Below, in pieces: positions 5,836-12,689 of a stretch of DNA of 31,251 nt. Numbering within the stretch: the first letter of the stretch is position 1; each line of letters starts with the position of its first letter. Under the pieces are notes generated by a model. The model saw only the letters and a list, made by a program, of their open reading frames with translations, was not told the origin of the DNA and did not search any database. The position numbers were made by a program, and so were the translations under genes. This stretch comes from a virus. Location: positions 1-31,251 of IMG/VR virus record IMGVR_UViG_3300031963_000630, one strand, 5' to 3'.

Positions 5836-6804
5836 TTACTTACCTCCAGTATGTTTGACAGATAACCTTGTTGATTCCTGTCCTTGTTTCTTTGGTACGA
5901 AACCGAGAAGTTTCTCAACCTCTTCGGTATCTACTGATTCTCTACCACTAACAGTGCTCCAAGTAATGGATACACCGCTATTAGTAGAACCAGTAAATCC
6001 TTCTAACGCAGCTTTTAATGACTCGCGTTCAGTAGTCAGTTCTTTAATCTTTGCATCTAATTGTAAGTACTTCAAGGCAGATGTGTCCACTTCAGGATTA
6101 TCTATAAAGACTTCATCTTCCTTGATACGTTCTTTTTTTAGACCAGTACATCCCATCTCGCCCGACTCATCAAAGTACTTGCAATAGAACTTGCAGTAAC
6201 TTTGATCGCGCTCTGGCCCTGGTGCATCTGCGCTCTCTTTAATAGCAGATAACCAATTCAAAGCATCTTCTGCTAACTTCGGATCATAAGGTTCTGAATG
6301 AACCTTGACATCTCTTTCATCACCATCTCTTGCTATGGCTACTAGATTAACAGTTCTGGGTGACCCCTTTCCAGACTTGTCAAGCAAGTAGCCATATACC
6401 TGAACTTGCCAACGCTGTTGTAGCGATGGGAAGTAAGATAGATTCTTAACCTTAACGGTTTTCCAATCTATCACATCTCCTGTTTCTGGTATATATAAAT
6501 CTATATGAGCTTTCATTCCATTGTATTCAACAGATGTTTCAACCCAATACTTCTCACCCTTTGGATCAGCAGTTGATATTGCTTTCTCTATCTCAGCGTG
6601 GATAGCAGTACCCATAATAGCTGAGAGTTTTAATTCATTATCATTAGTTTCAGGTTGATCGTTAAGACGATACCAAACCTTACGGCGACAACCACCCAAC
6701 TCTGATGGACCTACCTGTGTCTGTTTAGATCTAGCCCTACCAGCATCCTTATCTCGTAAGACTTGTAGTAGTAATTCTTTTGGATCGGTCATATTGACAT
6801 CCAT
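5836..6804 (-). CDS. RecB/Cas4-like exonuclease (PD-(D/E)XK, probable iron-sulfur)
   Basis: This 322-residue protein has the RecB-family nuclease layout. The sequence GGCRRKVWYRL contains Cys39; IMGTAIHAEIE contains His69; AHIDLY gives Asp102; DVIDWKT gives Asp113 and Lys115; and QVQVYGYLL supplies the motif-III Gln. Cys39 together with Cys204, Cys208 and Cys219 matches the four-cysteine iron-sulfur clasp of AddB/Cas4-type nucleases. It probably resects DNA ends during recombination-dependent replication. The C-terminal about 90 residues include a coiled coil (KIKELTTERESLKAAL). An alternative start at 6792 (MTDPKELL) overlaps the preceding stop as ATGA. Confidence 0.82.
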   Translation of the reverse strand: MDVNMTDPKELLLQVLRDKDAGRARSKQTQVGPSELGGCRRKVWYRLNDQPETNDNELKLSAIMGTAIHAEIEKAISTADPKGEKYWVETSVEYNGMKAHIDLYIPETGDVIDWKTVKVKNLSYFPSLQQRWQVQVYGYLLDKSGKGSPRTVNLVAIARDGDERDVKVHSEPYDPKLAEDALNWLSAIKESADAPGPERDQSYCKFYCKYFDESGEMGCTGLKKERIKEDEVFIDNPEVDTSALKYLQLDAKIKELTTERESLKAALEGFTGSTNSGVSITWSTVSGRESVDTEEVEKLLGFVPKKQGQESTRLSVKHTGGK

Positions 6805-6962
6805 CCTATATATCCTGCATCGGGATTATCCCGTAGCCACTGCTCTCTCATCTTGTTCTGTTCCTCCCAGTTAGTATTGGTATCTCTGCAAGCCTTGACG
6901 CCATCTTCATAACCCTTTTCATAGGCTTCTTGGATAGCAAACTTTCTAGTCTTTATGATCAT
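6789..6962 (-). CDS. Small hypothetical protein, 57 residues
   Basis: The frame opens at an ATG overlapping the HslV-like gene stop and closes at a TGA overlapping the ATG at 6792 of the exonuclease. The product is charged and aromatic (FAIQEAYEKGYEDGVKAC, then REQWLRDNPDAGYIGW). The overlaps at both ends and continuous coding character support a genuine gene. No family recognised; the YEKGYEDG pattern suggests one amphipathic helix. Confidence 0.65.
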   Translation of the reverse strand: MIIKTRKFAIQEAYEKGYEDGVKACRDTNTNWEEQNKMREQWLRDNPDAGYIGWMSI

Positions 6963-7525
6963 TTACTTTTTCTTTTCTGCACCGCAATCTGAATAGGTGG
7001 ACAGGTATTGATATCTAATATGCTGGCTATCTCTACTGCCTTCTGTGCTATCTCAACTGCTTTATCTTGAGTCATAACCTGATAGTCAAGTGAGAATAGA
7101 TATCCAGTAGCAAATTGACCACCTGATCCAATACCATAAACCTTTAGTTCATTTTGTATAAATGACATATCACAGGCAATATGAAACAGATTAGAATCAA
7201 AGGCTATTAGATAATCAAAGCCACCATCTTTCTTATCAACATTAGCCCAGTCATAAGTGTTCTTATTGAAGGCATTGATAATAGATGGAATCATTTTCTT
7301 ACCCATAAACTGGACAGGATCTTCACCTCTATACGTTGGTGGCTTCCAGTTATAAGTTAAGATATCACCAGCTCTAGTATCACCGGTAATTCCAATGGCA
7401 ACATAACCAACTTGAACTATCTTGGGTGTGCCTAAACTAATTGTTCTTAGATTATCTTCAGTAATCTGTGAGTCAGCAGCAAGAACTACATAACCATTTC
7501 CTTGAATACCAACAACCGTAGTCAA
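6959..7525 (-). CDS. HslV/20S-proteasome-beta-like Ntn hydrolase
   Basis: This 188-residue protein begins MTTVVGIQGNGYVVLAADSQ. Removal of Met would expose an N-terminal Thr, the nucleophile of HslV and proteasome beta subunits. Asp18 (AADSQ, family Asp17), Lys35 (GTPKI, family Lys33), GITGDTRAGD and YGIGSGGQFATGYL all fit the fold and its active site. Length agrees with HslV (about 175 residues). The start is TTG with AAAGGAGG seven bases upstream and is the first gene of the leftward operon. No unfoldase ATPase (HslU, ARC/Mpa) is visible here, so it would need a host partner or act alone. A penicillin-acylase-type or other Ntn hydrolase role cannot be excluded. Confidence 0.8.
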   Translation of the reverse strand: MTTVVGIQGNGYVVLAADSQITEDNLRTISLGTPKIVQVGYVAIGITGDTRAGDILTYNWKPPTYRGEDPVQFMGKKMIPSIINAFNKNTYDWANVDKKDGGFDYLIAFDSNLFHIACDMSFIQNELKVYGIGSGGQFATGYLFSLDYQVMTQDKAVEIAQKAVEIASILDINTCPPIQIAVQKRKSK

Positions 7526-7552
7526 TATAGCCCCTCCTTTTGTCTTAAATTA

Positions 7553-7561
7553 ATTGTAGCA
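7553..7561 (-). promoter_or_regulatory. Candidate extended -10 promoter for the leftward early operon
   Basis: On the minus strand the sequence reads TGCTACAAT, an extended -10 element (TG-n-TACAAT), about 30 bases upstream of the TTG start of the HslV-like gene, with AAAGGAGG between. No convincing -35 hexamer lies 16-18 bases upstream. It is the only promoter-like element found ahead of this long gene cluster. Confidence 0.5.
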
Positions 7562-7707
7562 CTAGGCACAGACAATGGTGGGATGTGATAAGGACACGCC
7601 GTGAATACGATCTTTATCGGTTACTAGTCCCAGAATGTGTACCATATGAGCCGTGAGGCGAATTACGGTACGGGCGGCGCATTAAGCGCCGCGATAGTAC
7701 GGTCAGT
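7562..7707. promoter_or_regulatory. GC-rich divergent intergenic region with perfect hairpin and short repeats
   Basis: This 146-base gap separates leftward and rightward genes. It contains a perfect seven-base-pair palindrome GCGGCGC-attaa-GCGCCGC (7674-7692), GCCGTGA twice (7598-7604 and 7650-7656) and GTACGG twice (7668-7673 and 7697-7702) on either side of the hairpin. It is markedly more GC-rich than the surrounding DNA. A control region or replication origin are the natural explanations. No tRNA-like fold was recognised. Confidence 0.45.
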
Positions 7708-7944
7708 ATGTTCCGTCTACCAACCCTGCGAAAAAATAAAGATAAGATACCTGATAAATTTGGTACAGATCTTAGATCTCTAGGACCATTACACGCTTGT
7801 CCTTGTGGCTCTAAAGTCTTCTCTATCCTAGCTACCTTTGATAACTTTGAGATCTCTTGGTATATGTTAGATGCAACCTGCGCTAACTGTGGCAACCTAG
7901 TAGTGGTTCCCTGTCCAATAGATGATCCAGCCAGGGAAATTTAA
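7708..7944 (+). CDS. Small zinc-ribbon protein
   Basis: This 78-residue protein is the only rightward gene in the middle of the window. It has CPCGS at residues about 31-35 and CANCG at about 58-62, a two-knuckle zinc ribbon, with a beta-rich stretch between (VFSILATFDNFEISWYMLD). No ribosome binding site precedes the ATG; GATAGT at 7693-7698 could be a -10 box that would give a leaderless transcript, common in Actinobacteria. The function is unknown; a regulator is plausible from its position between the early and late blocks. Confidence 0.65.
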   Translation: MFRLPTLRKNKDKIPDKFGTDLRSLGPLHACPCGSKVFSILATFDNFEISWYMLDATCANCGNLVVVPCPIDDPAREI

Positions 7945-7947
7945 GGC

Positions 7948-7984
7948 ATAAAAAAAGAAGGCCACCCCGTTTAAAAGGGTGGCC
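7948..7984 (-). terminator. Rho-independent terminator of the late operon
   Basis: On the minus strand GGCCACCC, a nine-base loop and GGGTGGCC are followed by TTCTTTTTTTAT. The eight-base-pair GC-rich stem and T-tract make a textbook terminator placed 26 bases after the last late gene. For the rightward zinc-ribbon gene the stem lies downstream too, but no T-tract follows on that strand. Confidence 0.85.
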
Positions 7985-8009
7985 CTGTATAGCCTCGCAG
8001 TAAACTAGA

Positions 8010-8198
8010 TTACTCTGAGCCTCTACCAAATTCTGTAGCTGATGGATCTAGCCACTTCAATAATGGTCCTGCTAGACCTGCTAATGCTGCTGCGCCTAAT
8101 TGCTTAGGATCGGTGATTCCACTTACATACAGTGCAACTGCTGCTGCGGCTGCTGCTCGGAACCAACTTAGTGCTGCTTGCTTGAACGTTGGGTTCAT
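8010..8198 (-). CDS. Holin-like small membrane protein
   Basis: This 62-residue protein has an Ala-rich hydrophobic helix (FRAAAAAAVALYVSGI) and a second weakly hydrophobic stretch (LGAAALAGLAGPLLKWL), then a short polar tail (DPSATEFGRGS). Length, composition and position directly after the endolysin gene fit a phage holin that would permeabilise the membrane. It is the last gene before the late terminator. GGAGAG lies just upstream of the ATG. Not all such proteins have been tested as holins. Confidence 0.65.
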   Translation of the reverse strand: MNPTFKQAALSWFRAAAAAAVALYVSGITDPKQLGAAALAGLAGPLLKWLDPSATEFGRGSE

Positions 8199-8209
8199 TT
8201 TCTCTCCTT

Positions 8210-8713
8210 CTATTTTGTCTTGCTATGCACCTTGCAACAGGTACACACTGGGACTTTATATGCTTTCTTTGCTGGTGTAGTCATAACCGAAGCAATCAAA
8301 GTATTGATCGCTTTAGGTTGATTCATCCACCAGAACCAAGGTGATGTGTCATTTGCTGACTCATCGTTTATAGAAATATGTAAATGTTTATTGTGTTGGT
8401 TACTGCCGGTATAGGTGCGGTTACCCTCTTTGGCTTTTTCTTTAGACCAGATCTTCCCCTGAAATATCAAATACTTAACTCTTGCATCCTCTTTTAACTT
8501 CTCAAAGATTTCTATGCAATCCACACCATTCTTAGGATCGTGGGTTAGATCAACTGCTAATCCAGTATTGTGATCTGAGTTAGGGCTTTGTTTAATGTGT
8601 GCCGATGAAGGCAACAACCCGTCTGATAGCCTGTTGCGCTTCGGATACAACGCTGTCGCTTGGCGTAGCACAGCTATTGCAGCAGGTGTTGCTCTCTTTG
8701 CAAGTAGTTTCAT
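8210..8713 (-). CDS. Endolysin, M15-type peptidase
   Basis: This 167-residue protein has the metal ligands of the M15 (D-Ala-D-Ala / L-Ala-D-Glu peptidase) family: His48 in SDHNTGLAVDLTHDP, Asp55 in the same segment and His112 in NKHLHISI, with His110 as the likely further active-site residue. It would cut the peptide part of peptidoglycan in late lysis. The C-terminus carries KVPVCTCCKVHSK, a cysteine cluster of unknown role. It has no signal peptide, so export through a holin is expected. Genes for two small membrane proteins and a lipoprotein lie immediately upstream. Confidence 0.85.
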   Translation of the reverse strand: MKLLAKRATPAAIAVLRQATALYPKRNRLSDGLLPSSAHIKQSPNSDHNTGLAVDLTHDPKNGVDCIEIFEKLKEDARVKYLIFQGKIWSKEKAKEGNRTYTGSNQHNKHLHISINDESANDTSPWFWWMNQPKAINTLIASVMTTPAKKAYKVPVCTCCKVHSKTK

Positions 8714-8982
8714 TTGGCATCCTCATCCTTTCTCTTACTCTTTAGTCCGTTGGCAGATACGATCCCCGCAAGGGTTCCTGTAAGGAACACACACAGGGTT
8801 GATACTAGATCAATAGCAGCTTTATCATTTGGTGCTTGTTCACCTAAAGGTTGAGTAATAAATAAGAACGCATAGAGCAAAGAGAAGACTGATCCAGCAA
8901 ATACAATAGCCAGAATGATTCCAATGGCTACTATTAATCTAGCGTGTAGTTCTTCAGCGCTTAGTCGTTGACGTTTTTCCAT
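8710..8982 (-). CDS. Two-helix membrane protein, putative second holin
   Basis: This 90-residue protein has a charged N-terminus (MEKRQRLSAEELHARL). Two hydrophobic segments follow (IVAIGIILAIVFAGSVFSLL at about 17-36 and a second around STLCVFLTGTLAGIVS), with a very basic tail (KSKRKDEDAK). This is the class II holin topology. The stop overlaps the endolysin start (ATGA), so both are produced together. A GGAG lies upstream of the ATG. Holin or antiholin cannot be separated by sequence. Confidence 0.6.
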   Translation of the reverse strand: MEKRQRLSAEELHARLIVAIGIILAIVFAGSVFSLLYAFLFITQPLGEQAPNDKAAIDLVSTLCVFLTGTLAGIVSANGLKSKRKDEDAK

Positions 8983-9175
8983 CAGTATCTCCTACAGAAT
9001 CTGGTATTAGGTCTTTAGTACACTGTCCTACTGCTAAACACTGAGGCGGATTACACTCAGGTTTTTCCCAATTCTCAAACTCTTGGCAGGGATAACGCAT
9101 CCAGCCTTGGTAGCCACAACCAGTTAATAAGCTAAGGTTTGCTACGATTAATAAGGATGCTATAAATTTCCTCAA
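8954..9175 (-). CDS. Small lipoprotein of the lysis cassette
   Basis: From the TTG at 9175 the product is 73 residues and begins with a clean lipoprotein signal: basic start (RKF), hydrophobic core IASLLIVANLSLL and lipobox LLTGC. The mature part is cysteine- and proline-rich (YPCQEFENW, PECNPPQCLAVGQC). The frame is open to an ATG at 9223, but that start has no ribosome binding site and would bury the signal peptide. The gene begins inside the end of the upstream transmembrane protein gene, the nested or overlapping layout seen in some spanin pairs. Spanins are defined in Gram-negative systems, so the role here is open. Confidence 0.65.
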   Translation of the reverse strand: MRKFIASLLIVANLSLLTGCGYQGWMRYPCQEFENWEKPECNPPQCLAVGQCTKDLIPDSVGDTDGKTSTTKR

Positions 9176-9335
9176 CCTGTCGTTCCAATCTATCAACGGA
9201 GTCTCGGAGGCTTGAGCCTCCATTCGGGCGAAGTTCAGATAGGTAATATTTAACTAGGTGTCTTACTGTCATTGCTAACGCTCCAACAAGAGTCGTTGCT
9301 GCTACTGCCAGTCCTACCCATTCATTCGGTGTCAT
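9132..9335 (-). CDS. Single-pass membrane protein with coiled coil
   Basis: This 67-residue protein has one transmembrane segment (WVGLAVAATTLVGALAM, about 6-22), a basic junction (VRHLVKYYL) and then a coiled coil (LRDSVDRLERQVEEIYSILI). The motif LRPNGGSSLRD between them is characteristic of a small phage protein group. Its 3' end overlaps the lipoprotein gene, so the pair may act together at the cell envelope during lysis. No enzymatic motif is seen. Confidence 0.65.
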   Translation of the reverse strand: MTPNEWVGLAVAATTLVGALAMTVRHLVKYYLSELRPNGGSSLRDSVDRLERQVEEIYSILINRSKP

Positions 9336-9339
9336 ATTA

Positions 9340-11250
9340 TCATATCAATCTAATAGTAGCGATTAACAATCCACCGTATCCGGAGAATCGTCTATCACTT
9401 GGGGTTCTGTTTATAAAGTCAAGCTCTTCAATTAATCCAATGTATGACTCACCAGTTCTAAAGTCTTCTACTCTGATGGTGTCTCCTACATTCTCTATCG
9501 CTTCTAGTTGACTCAACCGATCATAGGCTGAACCTTCATAGCCCACCTCAACGCCTAAGTTATCGCTCTCGTGGTCATAGCAGAATAAAGGGTATTGGAT
9601 TATTCTTTGGCGAGGTACAGCAGGTAAAGACTTTAGTTGGTATCCAGTAAATAATGGACCCTTAGTTGCATCAGTAGATGATCTAGACATAGTAAATTTA
9701 AATGCAAGATACTCTTGCGCTGAGTTAGGATAAGGTACACCTAGTTCACTAGTTGCTGCACCTTGAGCAAAACCACCTATATTATATTCAGTATCTGCAT
9801 AATCAATAGACTTAATAGTTATAGCACCATTTGTGGTATCTATTCTAGGATTAAGTAGTTTAAATAATTTATTCTCTAATGTGTTATATCGTATAAAACC
9901 TGTTTGTAAGTAACCACTTGTTACCTTATTACTTGTTGACTCAGCGTAGATAACATTGCCAGAAGTAAAGGCTGCTCTATCTGTATTACCAAAGAAGGCT
10001 ACCTGATTAGATGCAGCAGCAACACCACTTGCTACTAGATCCCAAGCCCAAGGAAATACTAGGCTATTAGCTATTACAGTTGTAGATAGATCTACCTTTA
10101 CTAGTCCTGCCTCACCATCAATAGTGGTTGCAATATAAGCAAAGCGATCTCTAAATGCTATTGAGTTACAGGCAGCTTGATCAAATAATAAAGGACCATA
10201 CTGGATGTTACCATTTGTATCTGATACGCCTACTCTAAATCCTTTATTAGTTGCAAGGACTGCATAGGTACCAAGGTATACATCAAAGTCATTGATGCGC
10301 TCACCCTCTGGTAGATCAATAATAACTGTAGGTGTTTCAAGAGTTGGAAAACCTAATGAGTTAGAACTTGTTACATCTAAGACAATTTTAAAAACAGATG
10401 AGGATGTTCCATTAGGATCATATCCTGATATGTAGATAGCACCAGGTCCCTCTGATATAGAAGACCATACCCAAGATGAGTTGGGATGGGTAAAAAATGC
10501 AGTAGGTAATCCTGTAGAAGAAGTCCTTGTAGCATCTAGTTCATAGATAGTAGGGCCGATAGCAGCGATAAGGCGCTGCTTTACATAACGGATTGTGGCA
10601 CGAGTAACGGTAGCATTATAGATTTCAGTATCGGCAGGTGTAGCACCGACTGAACCTTTGTGAATGTGGGTACCATTAATAAAGTAATAACTAGAACCAT
10701 TAGTAGTAAGGCTATATATAGTAGATGATGTACCAGCTTGAGAAATAGTAGTAGGTGAACCAGCAGATGATGCTTGTTTCTTTAAAGCTGTACCATCTGT
10801 AAAGAAGATACAGTCATCAGTACCATCATTAACACCTATTAGTTGAGCAGGTGCTGCGCCTGAATAAAAACTAGCAGTGCTATTTAGTAGAGTAACTTGT
10901 CCTTTAGTAAAGACATCTACACCTTTAGACTCTGTATACTGGAAACGAAGTGACTCATCCTGTGCTGGTTCAAAGTATTTAATACCTGCGCCAAGATGGA
11001 ATGTTGATTGAGATCTGAACCACCAACCAGTAAGTGATTGCTCACCAGCTTCTCTGGTCTGGTCATACTGTTCTTTACGATACTTTGCAGTTACTCTACG
11101 ATAAGGTGAATCATCGGATGCTGCAATAAAGAATGGTTGACCGGCAATAGCCATATCATAATTAACACCAGTAGCTGAATAGTTTGTAGCACCAGCAGGG
11201 TTGGATAAGACATACGGGATGCCTTCGGTGATATCATCACTATAAGCCAC
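9340..11250 (-). CDS. Large tail protein, beta-propeller-like
   Basis: This 636-residue protein starts at a GTG seven bases after GGAGG. The N-terminal 110 residues contain RRVTAKYRKEQYDQTREAGE and TGWWFRSQSTFHLGAG, a phrase found in minor tail proteins of actinobacterial phages. The remaining 500 residues are a series of beta-strand repeats with Gly/Asn/Ser turns (YYFINGTHI, GAIYISGYDP, YAVLATNKGF), as in a beta-propeller. The C-terminus is a short beta domain. A tail-tip, nozzle or receptor-binding structural role is likely. Its first seven codons are nearly duplicated in the HNH gene just upstream. Confidence 0.65.
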   Translation of the reverse strand: MAYSDDITEGIPYVLSNPAGATNYSATGVNYDMAIAGQPFFIAASDDSPYRRVTAKYRKEQYDQTREAGEQSLTGWWFRSQSTFHLGAGIKYFEPAQDESLRFQYTESKGVDVFTKGQVTLLNSTASFYSGAAPAQLIGVNDGTDDCIFFTDGTALKKQASSAGSPTTISQAGTSSTIYSLTTNGSSYYFINGTHIHKGSVGATPADTEIYNATVTRATIRYVKQRLIAAIGPTIYELDATRTSSTGLPTAFFTHPNSSWVWSSISEGPGAIYISGYDPNGTSSSVFKIVLDVTSSNSLGFPTLETPTVIIDLPEGERINDFDVYLGTYAVLATNKGFRVGVSDTNGNIQYGPLLFDQAACNSIAFRDRFAYIATTIDGEAGLVKVDLSTTVIANSLVFPWAWDLVASGVAAASNQVAFFGNTDRAAFTSGNVIYAESTSNKVTSGYLQTGFIRYNTLENKLFKLLNPRIDTTNGAITIKSIDYADTEYNIGGFAQGAATSELGVPYPNSAQEYLAFKFTMSRSSTDATKGPLFTGYQLKSLPAVPRQRIIQYPLFCYDHESDNLGVEVGYEGSAYDRLSQLEAIENVGDTIRVEDFRTGESYIGLIEELDFINRTPSDRRFSGYGGLLIATIRLI

Positions 11251-11262
11251 TATTCAACCTCC
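11231..11262 (-). repeat. Direct repeat copy 1: RBS and first codons of the tail gene
   Basis: About 32 bases containing GGAGG, the spacer, the GTG start and codons 2-7 (AYSDDI) of the 636-residue tail protein. It matches the start of the HNH gene (11677-11710) at roughly 25 of 32 positions, allowing a one-base gap in the spacer. Confidence 0.7.
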
Positions 11263-11696
11263 GAATATTTATTGAGATACTCAATTGCTTTCTGTAGCAA
11301 TTCTGGATTATCTTTAAAATTACCAAGTGCTACATTGCAGTTGTGGCAAAGCACACCTCTTGGTTCATTAGTACTGTGGTTATGATCAGCGTGGAATTGT
11401 CCACGCCCACCAGGATTATCTGTGCCACATATTGCACAGACTCCGCCTTGATCGTTTAATCTTTCGTCATACAACTCTTGAGGAAAATTATATTTAGTTT
11501 TCCTTACCCAACTTCTACGAGTTTTAGTAGCTCGTACTTTATTTTCTGGTTTACTTTTATAAATTTCTCGCATAGGTTTTTCGCAATCTTTACAGGAGTA
11601 TCTATAACCACGAGTAAATTTTGATTCTTTGAAGAAGTCAGACTTTGGCTTAGTTGCTTTGCATTTATTGCATTGCATATCATCGCCATACGCCAT
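11250..11696 (-). CDS. HNH endonuclease (endonuclease VII-type), probably homing
   Basis: This 148-residue protein has a first zinc knuckle at C9NKC12 and C35KDC38. The endonuclease VII-type HNH core follows at residues 76-124: GVCAIC (87-90), FHADHNH (102-107), RGVLCHNC (117-120). It would cleave DNA; free-standing phage copies usually behave as homing endonucleases. The first residues MAYGDDM mirror MAYSDDI of the tail protein that follows, and the preceding ribosome binding site is duplicated as well. The stop TAG shares one base with the GTG of the tail gene. It interrupts a run of structural genes, which fits a mobile insertion. Confidence 0.85.
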   Translation of the reverse strand: MAYGDDMQCNKCKATKPKSDFFKESKFTRGYRYSCKDCEKPMREIYKSKPENKVRATKTRRSWVRKTKYNFPQELYDERLNDQGGVCAICGTDNPGGRGQFHADHNHSTNEPRGVLCHNCNVALGNFKDNPELLQKAIEYLNKYSEVE

Positions 11697-11710
11697 TACT
11701 TAGACCTCCC
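11677..11710 (-). repeat. Direct repeat copy 2: RBS and first codons of the HNH gene
   Basis: This copy carries GGGAGGT, spacer, ATG and codons for AYGDDM. Together with copy 1 it brackets the entire HNH coding region as imperfect direct repeats in the same orientation and the same reading frame. Confidence 0.7.
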
Positions 11711-11771
11711 ATAGATGTATCCAATTATTAGACCACAAAAGAATCCTAGATAGGCTAGGAAATAAATCATT
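11700..11771 (-). pseudogene. Tiny ORF, possibly a frame-disrupted membrane peptide
   Basis: An ATG at 11771 with AAGGAG upstream opens a 23-residue frame (MIYFPSLSRILLW, then NNWIHLWEV). One base away, the neighbouring frame reads FLAYLGFFCGLIIGYIYGRS and ends at a TAA just overlapping the HNH ATG. That frame is a classic small transmembrane peptide but has no start codon, because of a run of four T on the minus strand near 11760. A one-base insertion there, real or from assembly, would explain both facts. Confidence 0.4.
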
Positions 11772-11820
11772 CTTCTCCTTGCAATAAATTACTTACTAGG
11801 CACAATTCCTCGAGATTATG

Positions 11821-12039
11821 CTAAAGACCTAGAGCCTGTAAATCCTCAACAGTTAAACCGAGTGTTGCAAGTTTTGCCTGTGCTGCAGCCTTAGCCTGAG
11901 CCTTTGCTTCGGCTTCGGTTTTGCGATTTAACTCTGCTTCCAAATCTGCTTTTCTAATTGCAAATTCAGCATCAGTCATTTCTCTTTCAATAACTTCATT
12001 TGTTTTGACATTGTGTATTGTTATCATTGGATTAGCCAT
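11821..12039 (-). CDS. Small fibre-partner protein, paralogue C
   Basis: The protein is 72 residues: a beta-like N-terminus MITIHNVKTNEVIEREMTDA, a long Ala/Lys/Gln helix and a C-terminal LGLTVEDLQAL. It is paralogous to the products at 12689-12904 and 13808-14023. Each of the three directly follows a fibre-like gene and overlaps or abuts it, so a fibre assembly chaperone or fibre-attached subunit is likely. That role is by analogy with chaperone genes placed after tail fibre genes; no homology to a known chaperone was recognised. Confidence 0.65.
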   Translation of the reverse strand: MANPMITIHNVKTNEVIEREMTDAEFAIRKADLEAELNRKTEAEAKAQAKAAAQAKLATLGLTVEDLQALGL

Positions 12040-12689
12040 TATTTCACCCCATATAGTTTCACTGTTCCACCATTAAAATCTCCACCATTACTGAAAATGT
12101 CAACGCTAGTTATTGCATCATCTGTTTTGATAATACCGCTTAAAAATGCTCCTGTATACGCACTATTTGTATCAACACCACCACCAACATAAGTTATATT
12201 TTTATGTTTTCCAGTTTCAGCATAATTGTAAATAGTTATAATTGCAGCATTATCTGCATTAGTTCTTAATGTATTCCATCCAGGAGATATTGCAGTATCA
12301 GTTTGAATTGCTACTGCTGCGCTGTTGCTGTTATTTCTACCGCCATTTGCTTGAACATTATTATTACCATTAGGTTTGACAATTAAAGCACCATTGCTTG
12401 ATAAGTTTGTATATTTAAAAATGTACAATTCCAAATGAGTATAAGTTTGATCTATACTAGATAAAGTGACAGTAGCACCCGATAAAGAAGTTGTTGATAA
12501 TAAAGTCATTCCACCACCAGTAGCGGGAGCCGCCCATTTTAAACCTGTGGCGGTTGTGGAATCTGCTGTGAGTACTGTGTTGTTTGCACCCACCGCTAAG
12601 ACTGAGGAATCATTGGTAGCGCTACCTACAACAAGGTCACCCTTTGCTGCTGCGGTTACCGCATTACCCGATGCTTTAGTTATTGGCAT
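12039..12689 (-). CDS. Tail-fibre-like protein, paralogue C
   Basis: The protein is 216 residues. The N-terminal third carries the phrase shared by all three fibre paralogues ([38 protein letters not shown]). The middle is variable and beta-rich, and the end is FNGGTVKLYGVK. The stop overlaps the small partner ATG by one base (TAATG). It is the shortest of the three and lacks the MATGRI/MTTGRL opening of the others, starting MPITKASGNAV. A trimeric fibre or spike surface protein is likely. Confidence 0.7.
   Translation of the reverse strand: MPITKASGNAVTAAAKGDLVVGSATNDSSVLAVGANNTVLTADSTTATGLKWAAPATGGGMTLLSTTSLSGATVTLSSIDQTYTHLELYIFKYTNLSSNGALIVKPNGNNNVQANGGRNNSNSAAVAIQTDTAISPGWNTLRTNADNAAIITIYNYAETGKHKNITYVGGGVDTNSAYTGAFLSGIIKTDDAITSVDIFSNGGDFNGGTVKLYGVK

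Noticed and set aside
7674-7692. Resemblance of the GCGGCGC hairpin to the filamentous phage origin commonly used in plasmids
   Set aside because: Only the short palindrome core is alike. The flanking origin sequence is absent, so it is neither vector contamination nor a filamentous origin.
7614-7895. Leftward 93-residue ORF opposite the rightward zinc-ribbon gene
   Set aside because: The rightward frame has a clear two-knuckle zinc ribbon and coherent strands, whereas the leftward frame is Arg/Ser-rich without motifs and crosses the intergenic hairpin.
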